The notes under the pieces: generated by a model
What the model saw: only the letters and a program-made list of their open reading frames with translations
What the model was told of the DNA's origin: nothing
Database searches by the model: none
Shown here: one piece after another, positions 17,533 to 27,201 of the stretch
How positions within the stretch are numbered: position 1 is the stretch's first letter
Layout: each line of letters opens with the position of its first letter
Program-made: the position numbers and the translations under genes
Assembly (NCBI GenBank): GCA_963790715.1
Contig: CAWBPN010000010.1
Location: forward strand, 372,001 to 436,000
Reading direction: 5' to 3'
DNA: 64,000 bases
Source of the DNA: DCFW01 sp963790715
GTDB lineage: Bacteria; Bacteroidota; Bacteroidia; Bacteroidales; Bacteroidaceae

Positions 17533-18375
17533 ATGGAAACTAATTTAACAAACTACCATTGTCACACAGTATTTTGTGACGGAAGAGTAGGAATGGAAAC
17601 GATGATACGCTTTGCAATAGCTAAAAGATTTACTTCTCTCGGCTTCTCATCCCATGCTCCCCTACCATTTCAAACTCCGTGGACGATGAATAAAAGCGAT
17701 ATGTCTGATTATTTTGCCGAGTTCAGACGATTCAGGAATAAATACAAAAACAAAATTGATCTGTACTTAGGGCTTGAAATAGATTATCTCAACGACAAAA
17801 ATAACCCTTCAAATGAATATTTCAGGAATTTACCTCTCGACTTCAGAATAGGCTCGGTACATTTGTTGCCCGACATTAATGAAAACATTGTTGACATAGA
17901 TTGCTCGGTACAACAATTTCATAATCTAGTAAACATAAACTTCAACAATAATATAAATCTGGTTATCCGACTTTATTTCTATAATTCGATACACATGGTG
18001 AAATCCGGAGGATTCGACATAGTCGGCCATTGCGATAAAATGTTATACAATGTTGAAAGAGTTTGTCCGGGAAAAACTTCTGAAGAATGGGTTAATCAAT
18101 TACTTAATAACTATTTGAAACTCATTGCCGAAAAGGGATACATGGTTGAGATAAACACAAAAAGGTATTTGGAACAAAAAGTATTTTCTCCAAATGAGAA
18201 ATATTTTACCACATTATATGATTTTGGAATACCGGTAGTGGTAAATTCGGATGCACATTATCCGGATAAAATAAATGACGGCAGAAAGGAAGCATTGTAT
18301 GCGTTGAAAGAAGCAGGATATACTACCGTGCGCCAAATAGATAACGGCAAGTGGATTGATGTTGCTATAGAATAA
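17533..18375 (+). CDS. PHP-family histidinol-phosphatase
   Basis: 280-residue PHP-domain phosphoesterase of the HisJ/HisK type, which removes phosphate from L-histidinol phosphate. The metal-binding residues are in place: HCH in NYHCHTVFCDG, His in FSSHAPLPF, Glu in LGLEIDYL, His in GSVHLLP, GHCDKM, and the C-terminal NSDAHYP. The family also contains phosphatases of unknown substrate, so histidine biosynthesis is the likely but not certain role; no other his gene lies nearby. It ends just before the convergent tRNA-Ser gene. Confidence 0.85.
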   Translation: METNLTNYHCHTVFCDGRVGMETMIRFAIAKRFTSLGFSSHAPLPFQTPWTMNKSDMSDYFAEFRRFRNKYKNKIDLYLGLEIDYLNDKNNPSNEYFRNLPLDFRIGSVHLLPDINENIVDIDCSVQQFHNLVNINFNNNINLVIRLYFYNSIHMVKSGGFDIVGHCDKMLYNVERVCPGKTSEEWVNQLLNNYLKLIAEKGYMVEINTKRYLEQKVFSPNEKYFTTLYDFGIPVVVNSDAHYPDKINDGRKEALYALKEAGYTTVRQIDNGKWIDVAIE

Positions 18376-18381
18376 AAAAGG

Positions 18382-18469
18382 CGGAAAGAGCGAGATTCGA
18401 ACTCGCGAAACCCTTTTGAAGTTTACACGCTTTCCAGGCGTGCCTCTTAAACCGCTCGAGCATCTTTCC
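18382..18469 (-). tRNA. tRNA-Ser (anticodon GGA)
   Basis: The reverse strand folds as a class II tRNA of 88 nt. The acceptor stem is GGAAAGA paired with TCTTTCC, with discriminator G at 18382. The anticodon arm is CACGC-CTGGAAA-GCGTG with anticodon GGA. A long variable arm follows, and the T arm contains GTTCGAATC. CC follows the discriminator, but the final A of CCA is not encoded (T instead). It reads UCC and UCU serine codons. Confidence 0.95.
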
Positions 18470-18487
18470 TTTTTTTAATATCGGCTG

Positions 18488-18495
18488 CAAAGGTA
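18488..18495 (-). promoter_or_regulatory. -7 element of tRNA-Ser
   Basis: Reverse-strand TACCTTTG, a perfect TAnnTTTG match, 19 bp upstream of the tRNA 5' end. The same octamer drives the purL and uvrA promoters. Confidence 0.55.
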
Positions 18496-18812
18496 CTATT
18501 TTTTCAATATCTACTATAAAATAGCTGTATCTTTATCGTTAAAAGATTATAACAATGAAACCGATTTATAATTAAATTCATCTATAAAACATTTGAAAAA
18601 ATCAACGTCTTTTTTCTATTCTTACAGAATAGTCCACCTATCTATAAAGAAAACACTTACTTAAGAATACTTAAAACAGCGATTTATTTCTTGGTTGTTT
18701 TGTGTTTTTTAGTAAGTTTGCAGCATGTAAAACTTATAGTATAAAAAAAGTTTTATTCAAAAAGTAAGAATTATAGGTATTTTTAGGAAATTAAGGTAAA
18801 AATAAATTGTAT
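18496..18812 (+). promoter_or_regulatory. Intergenic control region of the RND efflux operon
   Basis: About 315 bp without a gene. TAAGTTTG at 18713-18720 fits the -7 consensus, and TTGG at 18691 is a possible -33 about 20 bp upstream, so transcription could start near 18727. Upstream of it, ACTTACTTAAG and ATACTTAAA (about 18654-18675) form an imperfect direct repeat that could be an operator. No regulator gene lies next to the operon. Confidence 0.4.
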
Positions 18813-20027
18813 ATGAAAATGAATCAATTATTTAGTATCCGTTCTATGAAGTTTTCTTCATTTGTCGTTTGCATCGTGTTGCTTTCGGCATGCGGTGGAA
18901 AGATGAGTCTACCGGATGATAACGAGTTCGCTGTACGCACATTGGTGGCAACCGACGCCCAGCTATCAAACACCTATCCGGCTACCATACGCGGTAAGCA
19001 AGATATTGAGATTCGTCCCAAAATCGCAGGATTTATCACAAGTGTGTGTGTAAACGAGGGGTCAGTAGTTCGTAAAGGGCAACTGCTTTTCACTATTGAC
19101 AATGTACAATATCGTGAAGCAGTAAAGGAAGCCATCGCTGCTATTGGAGTGACAAAAGCTCAATTAGCAACTGCGAGACTGACATATCAAAACAAGAAAC
19201 AATTACAGAAACAAAACGTAATAGGTACTTATGACATGCAAACAGCAGCCAATTCGGTAATGAGTGCACGAGCTTCTCTGGAGCAGGCTAAAGCTTCGCT
19301 GATTGCGGCAAGGCAGAATTTAGCTTTCTGCCGCGTCACCAGTCCGTGTAACGGAGTTGTAGGCTCATTGCCATATCGTGTCGGAAGTTTGGTAAGTTCA
19401 TCAAGTGCACAAGCATTAACTACTGTTTCGAACATTGGGGATATGTACGTATATTTCTCGATGACAGAGAAGCAGTTACTCTCTATGACCCGTGAATCGG
19501 GCAACGCGAATGCAGCACTCAAGTCTTTTCCGGCTGTAAGCCTGAAATTGGCCGATGGTACTGTATATTCACAAACCGGTAGGATATCGGCCATTAGTGG
19601 TGTTATCGATCAAACTACCGGTTCAGTGAGCATAAGAGCCGACTTTAAGAATCCGGAGCACTTACTAAAAAGCGGTGGTTCAGGTTCCATAGTCATCCCA
19701 TATATTGCACAAAATGCAATTCTGATTCCACAGGATGCTACCAATGAAGTTCAGGATAAGAAGTACGTTTATGTGGTAGACAGTAACAATAAGGTTAAAA
19801 ACACATTAATTACTGTTGCTGACGTCGACGACGGTCAAAACTACATCGTAACAAGCGGCCTGAAAAGCGGCGACCGCGTCGTTGTTGAAGGCGTTGGCTC
19901 TTTGCAAGACGGATCAAAAATCAAACCTATTTCAGAAGCCAGAGCTGCCGAGAAGATAAAAGAAGCTGAAAAGAAGAGCGAAGCACAAGGTAATATCAAG
20001 GCTTTGATGAAGATGATGAAAAAATAA
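18813..20027 (+). CDS. RND efflux periplasmic adaptor lipoprotein
   Basis: Membrane-fusion protein of an AcrAB-TolC-type pump, linking the inner-membrane RND transporter to the outer-membrane channel. The N-terminus is a lipoprotein signal with lipobox LSAC. It is followed by the biotinyl-lipoyl half motif (RPKIAGFITSVCVNEGSVVRKGQLLFTID), an alpha-hairpin, the second lipoyl half (FCRVTSPCNGVVG), and beta-barrel and membrane-proximal domains. The C-terminal ~30 residues are Lys/Glu-rich. ATG at 18813 was chosen; the TTG two codons earlier is less likely, and ATGs at 18819 and 18849 are alternatives. First gene of a three-gene pump operon; RND gene follows after 16 bp. Confidence 0.94.
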   Translation: MKMNQLFSIRSMKFSSFVVCIVLLSACGGKMSLPDDNEFAVRTLVATDAQLSNTYPATIRGKQDIEIRPKIAGFITSVCVNEGSVVRKGQLLFTIDNVQYREAVKEAIAAIGVTKAQLATARLTYQNKKQLQKQNVIGTYDMQTAANSVMSARASLEQAKASLIAARQNLAFCRVTSPCNGVVGSLPYRVGSLVSSSSAQALTTVSNIGDMYVYFSMTEKQLLSMTRESGNANAALKSFPAVSLKLADGTVYSQTGRISAISGVIDQTTGSVSIRADFKNPEHLLKSGGSGSIVIPYIAQNAILIPQDATNEVQDKKYVYVVDSNNKVKNTLITVADVDDGQNYIVTSGLKSGDRVVVEGVGSLQDGSKIKPISEARAAEKIKEAEKKSEAQGNIKALMKMMKK

Positions 20028-20043
20028 ATAAATAGCAAATTAT

Positions 20044-23000
20044 ATGAAATTAGATAGATTTATAAATCGCCCGGTACTTTCAACGGTTATCTCCATACTA
20101 ATTGTGATACTGGGTGTCATCGGACTGGTTATGCTGCCTATCGAGCAATATCCCGATATTGCTCCTCCGACCATTATGGTTTCCACAACGTATTCAGGTG
20201 CTGATGCCGAAACGGTTATGAATAGTGTCATTGCTCCGCTTGAGGAACAAATCAACGGTGTTGAGAACATGACATATATGACATCAACCGCTACTAACGA
20301 CGGTTCAGCCATGATTACGGTTTATTTCAAACAAGGAACAAATCCTGATATGGCGGCCGTCAACGTACAAAACCGCGTACAACAGGCTCAAAACTTACTT
20401 CCTTCAGAAGTAGTGCAAGTCGGCGTCACAACTCAGAAACGCCAAACAAGTACGTTATTGATTCTTTCCGTTACCAGCGATAAAGGACAATATGATGAAA
20501 AGTTTCTGCAAAACTATGCCAATATCAACATCATACCTGCCATACAACGTGTACAAGGCGTAGGAGATGTGCAAACAATCGGAGCAAAGACTTATGCCAT
20601 GCGTATATGGTTAAAGCCTGATGTGATGAAGGAGTATAATTTAATACCTAGCGATATTACAGCAGCCTTAGCCGGACAAAACATTGAAGCTGCTCCAGGT
20701 GAATTCGGTGAAAACAGCAATAGATCTTATGAATATATCATGCGCTATAAAGGGCGCCTGAAATCTGTTCCTGAATTTGAAAATATAATCATTTCATCAG
20801 ATGCAAACGGAAATGTGCTCCGATTAAAAGACGTTGCAAGAGTTGAACTTGGAGGTTTGACATACGTTGTAAACAGTAAGGAGAACGGTAAACCCGGCGT
20901 TATCTGTATGGTAAGGCAAATTGCCGGTTCAAATGCCAATGAAGTTGTAAAGAACGTAAAAAAGACGCTTGCCGAGCAAGAAAAGACATTCCCTAAGGGT
21001 ATGACCATAGAAGTCGGCCAAGATGTTACCGATTTCTTGTATGCTTCAATTCACGAAGTTGTAAAGACATTACTTGAAGCATTTATCCTCGTATTTATTG
21101 TAGTATACATATTCTTACAAGACTTACGATCAACGTTAATACCTGCAATTGCGGTACCTGTCTCATTAATAGGAACATTCTTCTTCCTATATGTCTTCGG
21201 ATTTTCCATTAACCTGTTGACACTGTCTGCATTAGTATTGGCTATAGCCATAGTGGTGGATGATGCCATAGTGGTGGTCGAGGCGGTTCATGCCAAATTG
21301 GACCAAGGCTACAAATCATCTCGCATAGCCAGTTTGGATGCCATGAACGAAATTTCCGGAGCTATTATTTCTATCACAATGGTTATGGCAGCCGTATTTA
21401 TTCCGGTATCTTTTATTGGAGGTACCAGTGGTACTTTCTACAGGGAATTCGGTATTACCATGGCAATTGCCATTATTATTTCCGCATTAAATGCCTTAAC
21501 ATTAAGTCCTGCATTATGCGCCATATTATTAAAACCGAAAGCTGATGAAAATGGTAAAAAGCCTAATTTGGTATCACGTTTCCATACATCATTCAATACG
21601 ACATACTCTAAAATCTTAGGAAAATATAAGACAAGGGTACAATTTTTCATAAATCATAAAATAACAGCCTTTGCTATCGTTCTTGTTGCAATTGTAGGTA
21701 TGATTTTCTTAATGAAAACCACCAAGACAGGTTTGGTTCCTGATGAAGATACCGGAACAGTATTCTGCACCGTTTCAATGCCCCCGGGCACTTCATTGGA
21801 AAAGACGCAACAAACGATGGATGAAATTAATAGAATGTTAGCTCATAATCCTGCCATTAAATTCCGTGAAGAAATTACGGGTTACAACTTCATTGCCGGT
21901 CAAGGTAGCAACTTTGGTACATTCATTATCAAATTAAAGAATTGGGATGAACGTAATATGGCATCAAGCGCAAAAGCCGTGTTAGGAATGATTTATATGC
22001 AAACCGCAGCATTGAAAAATGCGCAAGTTATGGCATTTGCACCACCTATGATTCCGGGATTTAGTGCAACTAACGGATTAACGTTTAGTTTACAGGATAA
22101 AACTGGAGGACCAGTTGATAAATTCTACAAACAGACTCAGCAATTCTTGGCTAAATTGAATCAACGACCTGAGATTGCGTATGCAATGACATCATACAAT
22201 CCTAACTACCCGCAATATATGGTTGACGTAGATGTAGCTAAATGTAAACAAAGCGGTATCACTCCTAATACGGTACTAACCACTTTACAAGGATATTACG
22301 GAGGACTGTATGCATCAAACTTCAACAGTTTCGGTAAACTTTATCGTGTTATGATTCAAGCCGAGCCTAATACACGAGTTGATCCTACATCACTTAATAA
22401 CGTGTTTGTGCGTACAGGCAGTGGAACAATGGCTCCTATTTCAGAATACATTACTCTGAAAAAAGTATACGGACCATCAAACATAGGTCGTTTCAACCTG
22501 TTCACCTCTATTGATATTAATGCTTCGCCGGCAACGGGTTACAGTTCAGGTGATGCAATTAAAGCTGTAGACGAAGTTGCAAAAGGAACATTACCTACAG
22601 GCTATGGATATGAGTTTTCAGGTTTGACTCGTTCGGAGCAACAATCAAGTAACAGTACGGCATTAATCTTCGTACTCTGCTTAGTATTCGTATACTTAAT
22701 CTTAAGTGCACAATACGAAAGCTATGTATTGCCATTATCGGTTGTATTATCCATACCGTTCGGATTAGCCGGATCATTTTTATTTGCCAAGATATTCGGG
22801 CATGAAAACAATATATATCTGCAAATATCGCTCATCATGTTAATCGGTTTGTTGGCAAAGAATGCTATCTTGATAGTACAATTCGCACTTGAACGAAGGC
22901 AAACCGGTATGTCAATCAAATGGAGTGCAATATTAGGAGCATCAGCCCGTCTGCGTCCCATATTAATGACATCTATGGCAATGATAATAGGTTTGCTGCC

Positions 23001-23244
23001 GTTGATGTTCTCATCAGGCGTAGGTGCAAATGGTAATTCAACATTAGGTGCCGGAGCCGTGGGCGGTATGTTAATAGGTATGATTTGCCAAATCTTTATT
23101 GTTCCATCGTTATTCGTGATCTTCGAATACTTGCAAGAGAAGATCAAACCGATGAAATTTGATGACGAAAACAAAGACAAAGTCGATCCTGAACTTTTGC
23201 AATATTCACGTTCGATAAATGTTGAGAAGGAGACAGAAAAATGA
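20044..23244 (+). CDS. RND multidrug efflux transporter (HAE1 family)
   Basis: Proton-driven inner-membrane pump of 1066 residues with the usual twelve transmembrane helices in two repeats and two large periplasmic loops. The N-terminus MKLDRFINRPVLSTVISI is typical. The proton-relay Asp pair is in TM4 (AIAIVVDDAIVVVEA, DNA near 21255-21265), and the conserved Lys is in TM10 (GLLAKNAILIVQFA). It is closest in layout to AcrB/MexB-type multidrug pumps; substrate cannot be stated. The outer-membrane gene overlaps its stop by 4 bp (ATGA). Confidence 0.95.
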   Translation: MKLDRFINRPVLSTVISILIVILGVIGLVMLPIEQYPDIAPPTIMVSTTYSGADAETVMNSVIAPLEEQINGVENMTYMTSTATNDGSAMITVYFKQGTNPDMAAVNVQNRVQQAQNLLPSEVVQVGVTTQKRQTSTLLILSVTSDKGQYDEKFLQNYANINIIPAIQRVQGVGDVQTIGAKTYAMRIWLKPDVMKEYNLIPSDITAALAGQNIEAAPGEFGENSNRSYEYIMRYKGRLKSVPEFENIIISSDANGNVLRLKDVARVELGGLTYVVNSKENGKPGVICMVRQIAGSNANEVVKNVKKTLAEQEKTFPKGMTIEVGQDVTDFLYASIHEVVKTLLEAFILVFIVVYIFLQDLRSTLIPAIAVPVSLIGTFFFLYVFGFSINLLTLSALVLAIAIVVDDAIVVVEAVHAKLDQGYKSSRIASLDAMNEISGAIISITMVMAAVFIPVSFIGGTSGTFYREFGITMAIAIIISALNALTLSPALCAILLKPKADENGKKPNLVSRFHTSFNTTYSKILGKYKTRVQFFINHKITAFAIVLVAIVGMIFLMKTTKTGLVPDEDTGTVFCTVSMPPGTSLEKTQQTMDEINRMLAHNPAIKFREEITGYNFIAGQGSNFGTFIIKLKNWDERNMASSAKAVLGMIYMQTAALKNAQVMAFAPPMIPGFSATNGLTFSLQDKTGGPVDKFYKQTQQFLAKLNQRPEIAYAMTSYNPNYPQYMVDVDVAKCKQSGITPNTVLTTLQGYYGGLYASNFNSFGKLYRVMIQAEPNTRVDPTSLNNVFVRTGSGTMAPISEYITLKKVYGPSNIGRFNLFTSIDINASPATGYSSGDAIKAVDEVAKGTLPTGYGYEFSGLTRSEQQSSNSTALIFVLCLVFVYLILSAQYESYVLPLSVVLSIPFGLAGSFLFAKIFGHENNIYLQISLIMLIGLLAKNAILIVQFALERRQTGMSIKWSAILGASARLRPILMTSMAMIIGLLPLMFSSGVGANGNSTLGAGAVGGMLIGMICQIFIVPSLFVIFEYLQEKIKPMKFDDENKDKVDPELLQYSRSINVEKETEK

Positions 23245-24629
23245 AAAAAATCATTATACCATCTTTAATATTAGGTACAGTTGCTTTACTAAGCAGCTGT
23301 GGCCTATACAAACAATATGAAAGGCCTTCGGTAAACACCAAAGGTTTATATCGAGATACGACAAATTTGACCGACACTTTAATTGCAAAAGATACGACAA
23401 GTTTCGGCAATTTACCATGGCGCGAAGTATTTACCGATACAAAGTTGCAACAACTTATTGATAGCGGATTGAAAAACAATACAGATCTCTTATCCGCAGC
23501 TATCACCGTGCAACAGTCAGAAGCACAATTGCAAGCAGCACGCCTATCTTTTTGGCCGTCATTTGAATTTGCCGGTTCAGGGACAGTTGGAATATGGAAC
23601 TTTAATAAACCAGCCTATTCATACTCATTACCAATAGAGGCAAGCTGGACAGCAGATTTATTCGGCAGACTTACTAATGCCAAACGTGCTCAACAAGCAA
23701 TGCTGCTGGAAAGCAAAGACTATCAGCAGGCAGTACGTACAAAAATAATTTCTGATATTGCCAATTGCTATTACACGCTACAAATGCTTGATAGGCAATT
23801 GGAAATTACAGATACTACAGCTGTATTGACAAAAAGCACATGGGATATGATGAAAACGCAGAAACGATATGGTTCTACCAATGAAGCTTCAGTGCAAAGC
23901 AGCGAAGCAAACTATTACTCCGTATTGGCAAGCATTCCTGAGTTAAAACGCCAAATACTCAGTACAGAGAACTCTCTCTCTTTGCTTATCGGTCAAAGCC
24001 CGCGTACAATTGACCGTAATAAATTATCTGATGAGTCATTGCCAAATAATTTCAGTACGGGAATACCGGTGCAGATGCTAAATAACCGCCCCGACGTACA
24101 CAGTGCTGAAATGAATTTGGCTTATTGTTACTATAATGTGAACCAAGCACGTGCAGCATTTTATCCGTCGTTAACTATCAGTGCTTCCGCTGCATGGACA
24201 AACAGTGCAGGATCAGCTATAGTTAATCCGGCTAAAATATTAGCTGATGCCGTAGCCAGTCTAACACAGCCCATTTTTGAAAAAGGACAATTAAGAGCTA
24301 ATCTTAAAGTTGCACAACTCACTCAACAAAAGGCTTATCTTACATGGCAATACGATATATTATCAGCCGGTTCGGAAGTAAGTAATGCATTAGCACTTTA
24401 TAATTCTTCCACTCAAAAAAGTGCTTTGCAACAAAAGCAAATCACAAGTCTTACCAAAAATGTTGAAATAGTAGAGAAACTATTCAAATTAGGTTCATCC
24501 ACCACATACGTTGAAATTATCAGTGCTCAACAATCGCTTTTGTCAGCTCAACTCTCAAAAGTATCTGACGATTTCTACAAAATGCAAGCTGTTGTAAACC
24601 TCTATTACGCTTTAGGTGGCGGAAGATAA
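23241..24629 (+). CDS. Outer-membrane efflux lipoprotein (OprM/TolC family)
   Basis: 462-residue outer-membrane factor closing the RND pump. It has a lipoprotein signal with LLSSC lipobox, then two repeated outer-membrane-efflux domains with long coiled coils. NRPDVHSAEMNLAYCYYNVNQARAAFYPS in the second half is the family's conserved segment. Start ATG at 23241 overlaps the RND stop by 4 bp. The gene ends 27 bp before lpxA. Confidence 0.94.
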   Translation: MKKIIIPSLILGTVALLSSCGLYKQYERPSVNTKGLYRDTTNLTDTLIAKDTTSFGNLPWREVFTDTKLQQLIDSGLKNNTDLLSAAITVQQSEAQLQAARLSFWPSFEFAGSGTVGIWNFNKPAYSYSLPIEASWTADLFGRLTNAKRAQQAMLLESKDYQQAVRTKIISDIANCYYTLQMLDRQLEITDTTAVLTKSTWDMMKTQKRYGSTNEASVQSSEANYYSVLASIPELKRQILSTENSLSLLIGQSPRTIDRNKLSDESLPNNFSTGIPVQMLNNRPDVHSAEMNLAYCYYNVNQARAAFYPSLTISASAAWTNSAGSAIVNPAKILADAVASLTQPIFEKGQLRANLKVAQLTQQKAYLTWQYDILSAGSEVSNALALYNSSTQKSALQQKQITSLTKNVEIVEKLFKLGSSTTYVEIISAQQSLLSAQLSKVSDDFYKMQAVVNLYYALGGGR

Positions 24630-24656
24630 AATGTTGAACAATAAAAAATTTAAAAT

Positions 24657-25436
24657 ATGATAAGTCCACTCGCATCAATAAATCCTTCGGCAAAAATAGG
24701 CAATAATGTTGAAATCATGCCGTTTGCATACATTGAAGATGATGTTGTAATTGGTGATGATTGTATAATATACCCCTATGCAAGCATCATGGCAGGTACT
24801 CGCTTAGGTAATGGTAATAAGATATTTCAAAATTCCGTATTGGGAGCAATTCCACAGGATTTTAAATTTACAGGAGATAAAACGGAGTTAATCATCGGCA
24901 ACAATAACAATATACGTGAAAATGTAGTTATAAACCGTGCTACTTTTAAAGGTGGTCAAACGGTAATCGGCGATGAAAACTTTTTAATGGAAGGTGTACA
25001 TGTGTCACATGACACAAAGATCGGGAACGGTTGCGTATTCGGTTACGGTACAAAAATTGCCGGTGACTGTGAAATTCATAACAGCGTCATTTTCAGCAGT
25101 AATGTTATCGAGAATCCTAAAACACGTGTAGGTAAAGGAGCAATGATACAAAGCGGTTGTCGTTTTAGCAAAGACATTCCTCCGTTTATTGTGGCTACTC
25201 ACAATCCAATTGAATACGGAGGCATTAACTCTGTAATTCTTACCAACCATGGTATTGACGAAAAAATCCAGAAGCATATAGCAAATGCATATCGTTTGGT
25301 ATTCCACGGACAAACAAGTGTTTTTGATGCCACGTTACAAATAAAAGAACAAGTTCCTATGAGTCCTGAGATTCAAGAAATAATCGACTTTTTAACGGCC
25401 AGTAAACATGGAATAATTTCAAAGATCACTTTCTGA
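24657..25436 (+). CDS. lpxA: UDP-N-acetylglucosamine O-acyltransferase
   Basis: First enzyme of lipid A synthesis: transfers a 3-hydroxyacyl group from ACP to UDP-GlcNAc. The N-terminal two thirds is a left-handed beta-helix of hexapeptide repeats (for example VVIGDDCIIYPYASI). The catalytic His lies in GVHVSHDTKIGNG, the substrate-binding segment is GAIPQDFKF, and the C-terminal helical domain begins at NHGIDEKIQKHIANAYR. Length (259 aa) is normal. It lies only 27 bp behind the pump operon, without the usual lpxD/lpxC-fabZ neighbours. Confidence 0.95.
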   Translation: MISPLASINPSAKIGNNVEIMPFAYIEDDVVIGDDCIIYPYASIMAGTRLGNGNKIFQNSVLGAIPQDFKFTGDKTELIIGNNNNIRENVVINRATFKGGQTVIGDENFLMEGVHVSHDTKIGNGCVFGYGTKIAGDCEIHNSVIFSSNVIENPKTRVGKGAMIQSGCRFSKDIPPFIVATHNPIEYGGINSVILTNHGIDEKIQKHIANAYRLVFHGQTSVFDATLQIKEQVPMSPEIQEIIDFLTASKHGIISKITF

Positions 25437-25445
25437 AATAAACTT

Positions 25446-25496
25446 ATATACAAAAAAAAGAGAACATTTAAGGATGTTCTCTTTTTTGTATATAAT
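25446..25496. terminator. Bidirectional terminator between lpxA and the lipoprotein gene
   Basis: GAGAACAT / ATGTTCTC stem (25460-25467 and 25474-25481) with a 6-nt loop, flanked by A-tracts on the left and T-tracts on the right, with TATACA / TGTATA outside. The symmetry suits termination of both convergent genes. Confidence 0.85.
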
Positions 25497-25514
25497 AAAA
25501 TCAAATACTACAAT

Positions 25515-26024
25515 CTATTTCTTCGGCGCAATAGGTGGTGCTGTTTTATCTTTAAACACAAATTTCTTGGAAGTAGATGTCAACTTCATAGTCGGATCCA
25601 ACTGCGTCATTTTACCATCTTCAACTTTGAAATAGGCTACGTCCGTGCTCTCTTTCATGTGAAGCACCCACACTTTCATATCTTTTGTATCAACTGAAGT
25701 AGTATCCTTAACAATACCTATCTCGCGAGTTGTCATATCTTTACCGTTATTGCCTTTCGGATATGTACGCAACCACTCATAACTACCTTGTGTCGCTTTT
25801 TCCTGTTTTTGAATTTTAATTTCGTTAATTACACCTGCAGGTGTCGGTCCTGCCAATGTTGCGATGAAATCATGTTTTTGTACTACACCATTAGCTGCGT
25901 CATATTTCATCAAGCTATCCACGTCCGTCAAGCTATCTTTCTTAGCCTTTTTATCAGCCGTCTTATTACCTTGACAAGCTGAAAACATAGCTATAATACC
26001 TAGTAGTAAAACTAATTTTTTCAT
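25515..26024 (-). CDS. Hypothetical lipoprotein
   Basis: 169-residue predicted lipoprotein with a signal peptide and lipobox FSAC, cleaved before Cys18. A short Lys/Asp-rich linker (TADKKAKKDSL) leads to a small, mostly beta domain of about 130 residues ending in APPIAPKK. I recognise no catalytic motif; small copper-homeostasis or NlpE-like lipoproteins in Bacteroidota have a comparable size and charge pattern, but I cannot support that link. Monocistronic, convergent with lpxA through a shared terminator. Confidence 0.8.
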   Translation of the reverse strand: MKKLVLLLGIIAMFSACQGNKTADKKAKKDSLTDVDSLMKYDAANGVVQKHDFIATLAGPTPAGVINEIKIQKQEKATQGSYEWLRTYPKGNNGKDMTTREIGIVKDTTSVDTKDMKVWVLHMKESTDVAYFKVEDGKMTQLDPTMKLTSTSKKFVFKDKTAPPIAPKK

Positions 26025-26194
26025 TTAATTATGATATTAATTGATTGATAAGATTAAATTAATTGTATCAAAGAAACAAAAAAATTAGCTAAATCAATTA
26101 TTTTGCGCTTTTTTTTTCGTATTTTTATGTATTCTACCATGTTTGTGGTATAGAAATACCGCATTTACGGGAATTACAATATAAATGAATGGTG

Positions 26195-26202
26195 TATCTT
26201 TG
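26195..26202 (+). promoter_or_regulatory. -7 element upstream of cysK with nearby inverted repeat
   Basis: TATCTTTG fits TAnnTTTG and stands 32 bp before the cysK ATG. Just upstream, GGTAT-agaa-ATACC (26147-26160) is a short inverted repeat that overlaps CCGCATTTACGG, placed where an upstream operator could be. Confidence 0.5.
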
Positions 26203-26234
26203 TATCATTGAATAAAAAATATAATATTAAGATT

Positions 26235-27185
26235 ATGGGAAAAATAGCAAAACAATTAACGGATCTGATCGGCAATACTCCGTTGCTCGAATTAAACCGT
26301 TATATCAAATTTAAAGAATTGCCTGCAAGAGTTATTGCAAAATTGGAATATTTCAATCCTGCCGGCAGTGTAAAAGACCGCGTAGCTTTCGCTATGATTG
26401 AGGAAGCCGAAAAACAAGGTAACCTAATACCGGGAAAGAGTACGATTATTGAACCTACAAGTGGAAACACAGGTGTGGGACTTGCTTTTGTGTCAGCTGT
26501 TAAGGGGTACAAAGTAACTTTGACTATGCCTGAAACGATGAGTATTGAACGTCGTAATCTCTTAAAAGCATTAGGCGCTAATATTGTGTTGACACCTGGT
26601 GCTACCGGTATGAAGGGGGCAATAGAAGAGGCAGAACGCCTTCACGCAAAAACACCTAACAGCTTTATTCCGCAGCAATTTGAAAATCCTGCCAATCCTG
26701 CTATTCACGTTAAAACAACAGGTGAGGAAATTTGGCGCGACACAGACGGAAACGTAGATATATTCGTTGCCGGCGTAGGCACCGGAGGAACGGTTAGCGG
26801 AGTTGGAATTGCATTAAAAAAGCATAACCCTAACGTAAAAATAGTAGCAGTTGAACCTAAAACATCTCCTGTACTTGAGGGAGGTAAACCAGGACCACAT
26901 AAAATACAGGGCATAGGTGCAGGTTTTGTACCCAAGACATATAACTCAGATGTTATTGACGAAATAATACCGGTAGATAATGACGATGCAATACGCACCG
27001 GTCGTGAACTGGCACAGCAAGAAGGCTTATTGGTAGGTATATCTTCTGGCGCAGCCGTATGGGCAGCATCTGAACTTGCAAAACGTACGGAGAACAAAGG
27101 GAAGAATATTGTAGCACTATTACCGGATACCGGTGAACGCTATCTGTCTACCTTACTCTATGCCTTTGAAGAATATCCTTTATAA
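26235..27185 (+). CDS. cysK: Cysteine synthase A (O-acetylserine sulfhydrylase)
   Basis: PLP enzyme making cysteine from O-acetylserine and sulfide. Seen: LIGNTPLLEL at the N-terminus, the PLP lysine in NPAGSVKDR, the substrate loop EPTSGNTGVGLA, the PLP-phosphate loop GVGTGGTVSGVG, and the C-terminal GISSGAAVWAA. 316 residues from the ATG at 26235; the TTG nine codons upstream lies almost directly on the predicted transcription start and is rejected. Convergent with mnmA, 16 bp between the stops. Confidence 0.96.
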   Translation: MGKIAKQLTDLIGNTPLLELNRYIKFKELPARVIAKLEYFNPAGSVKDRVAFAMIEEAEKQGNLIPGKSTIIEPTSGNTGVGLAFVSAVKGYKVTLTMPETMSIERRNLLKALGANIVLTPGATGMKGAIEEAERLHAKTPNSFIPQQFENPANPAIHVKTTGEEIWRDTDGNVDIFVAGVGTGGTVSGVGIALKKHNPNVKIVAVEPKTSPVLEGGKPGPHKIQGIGAGFVPKTYNSDVIDEIIPVDNDDAIRTGRELAQQEGLLVGISSGAAVWAASELAKRTENKGKNIVALLPDTGERYLSTLLYAFEEYPL

Positions 27186-27201
27186 ACCTATAACAGTAAA
27201 A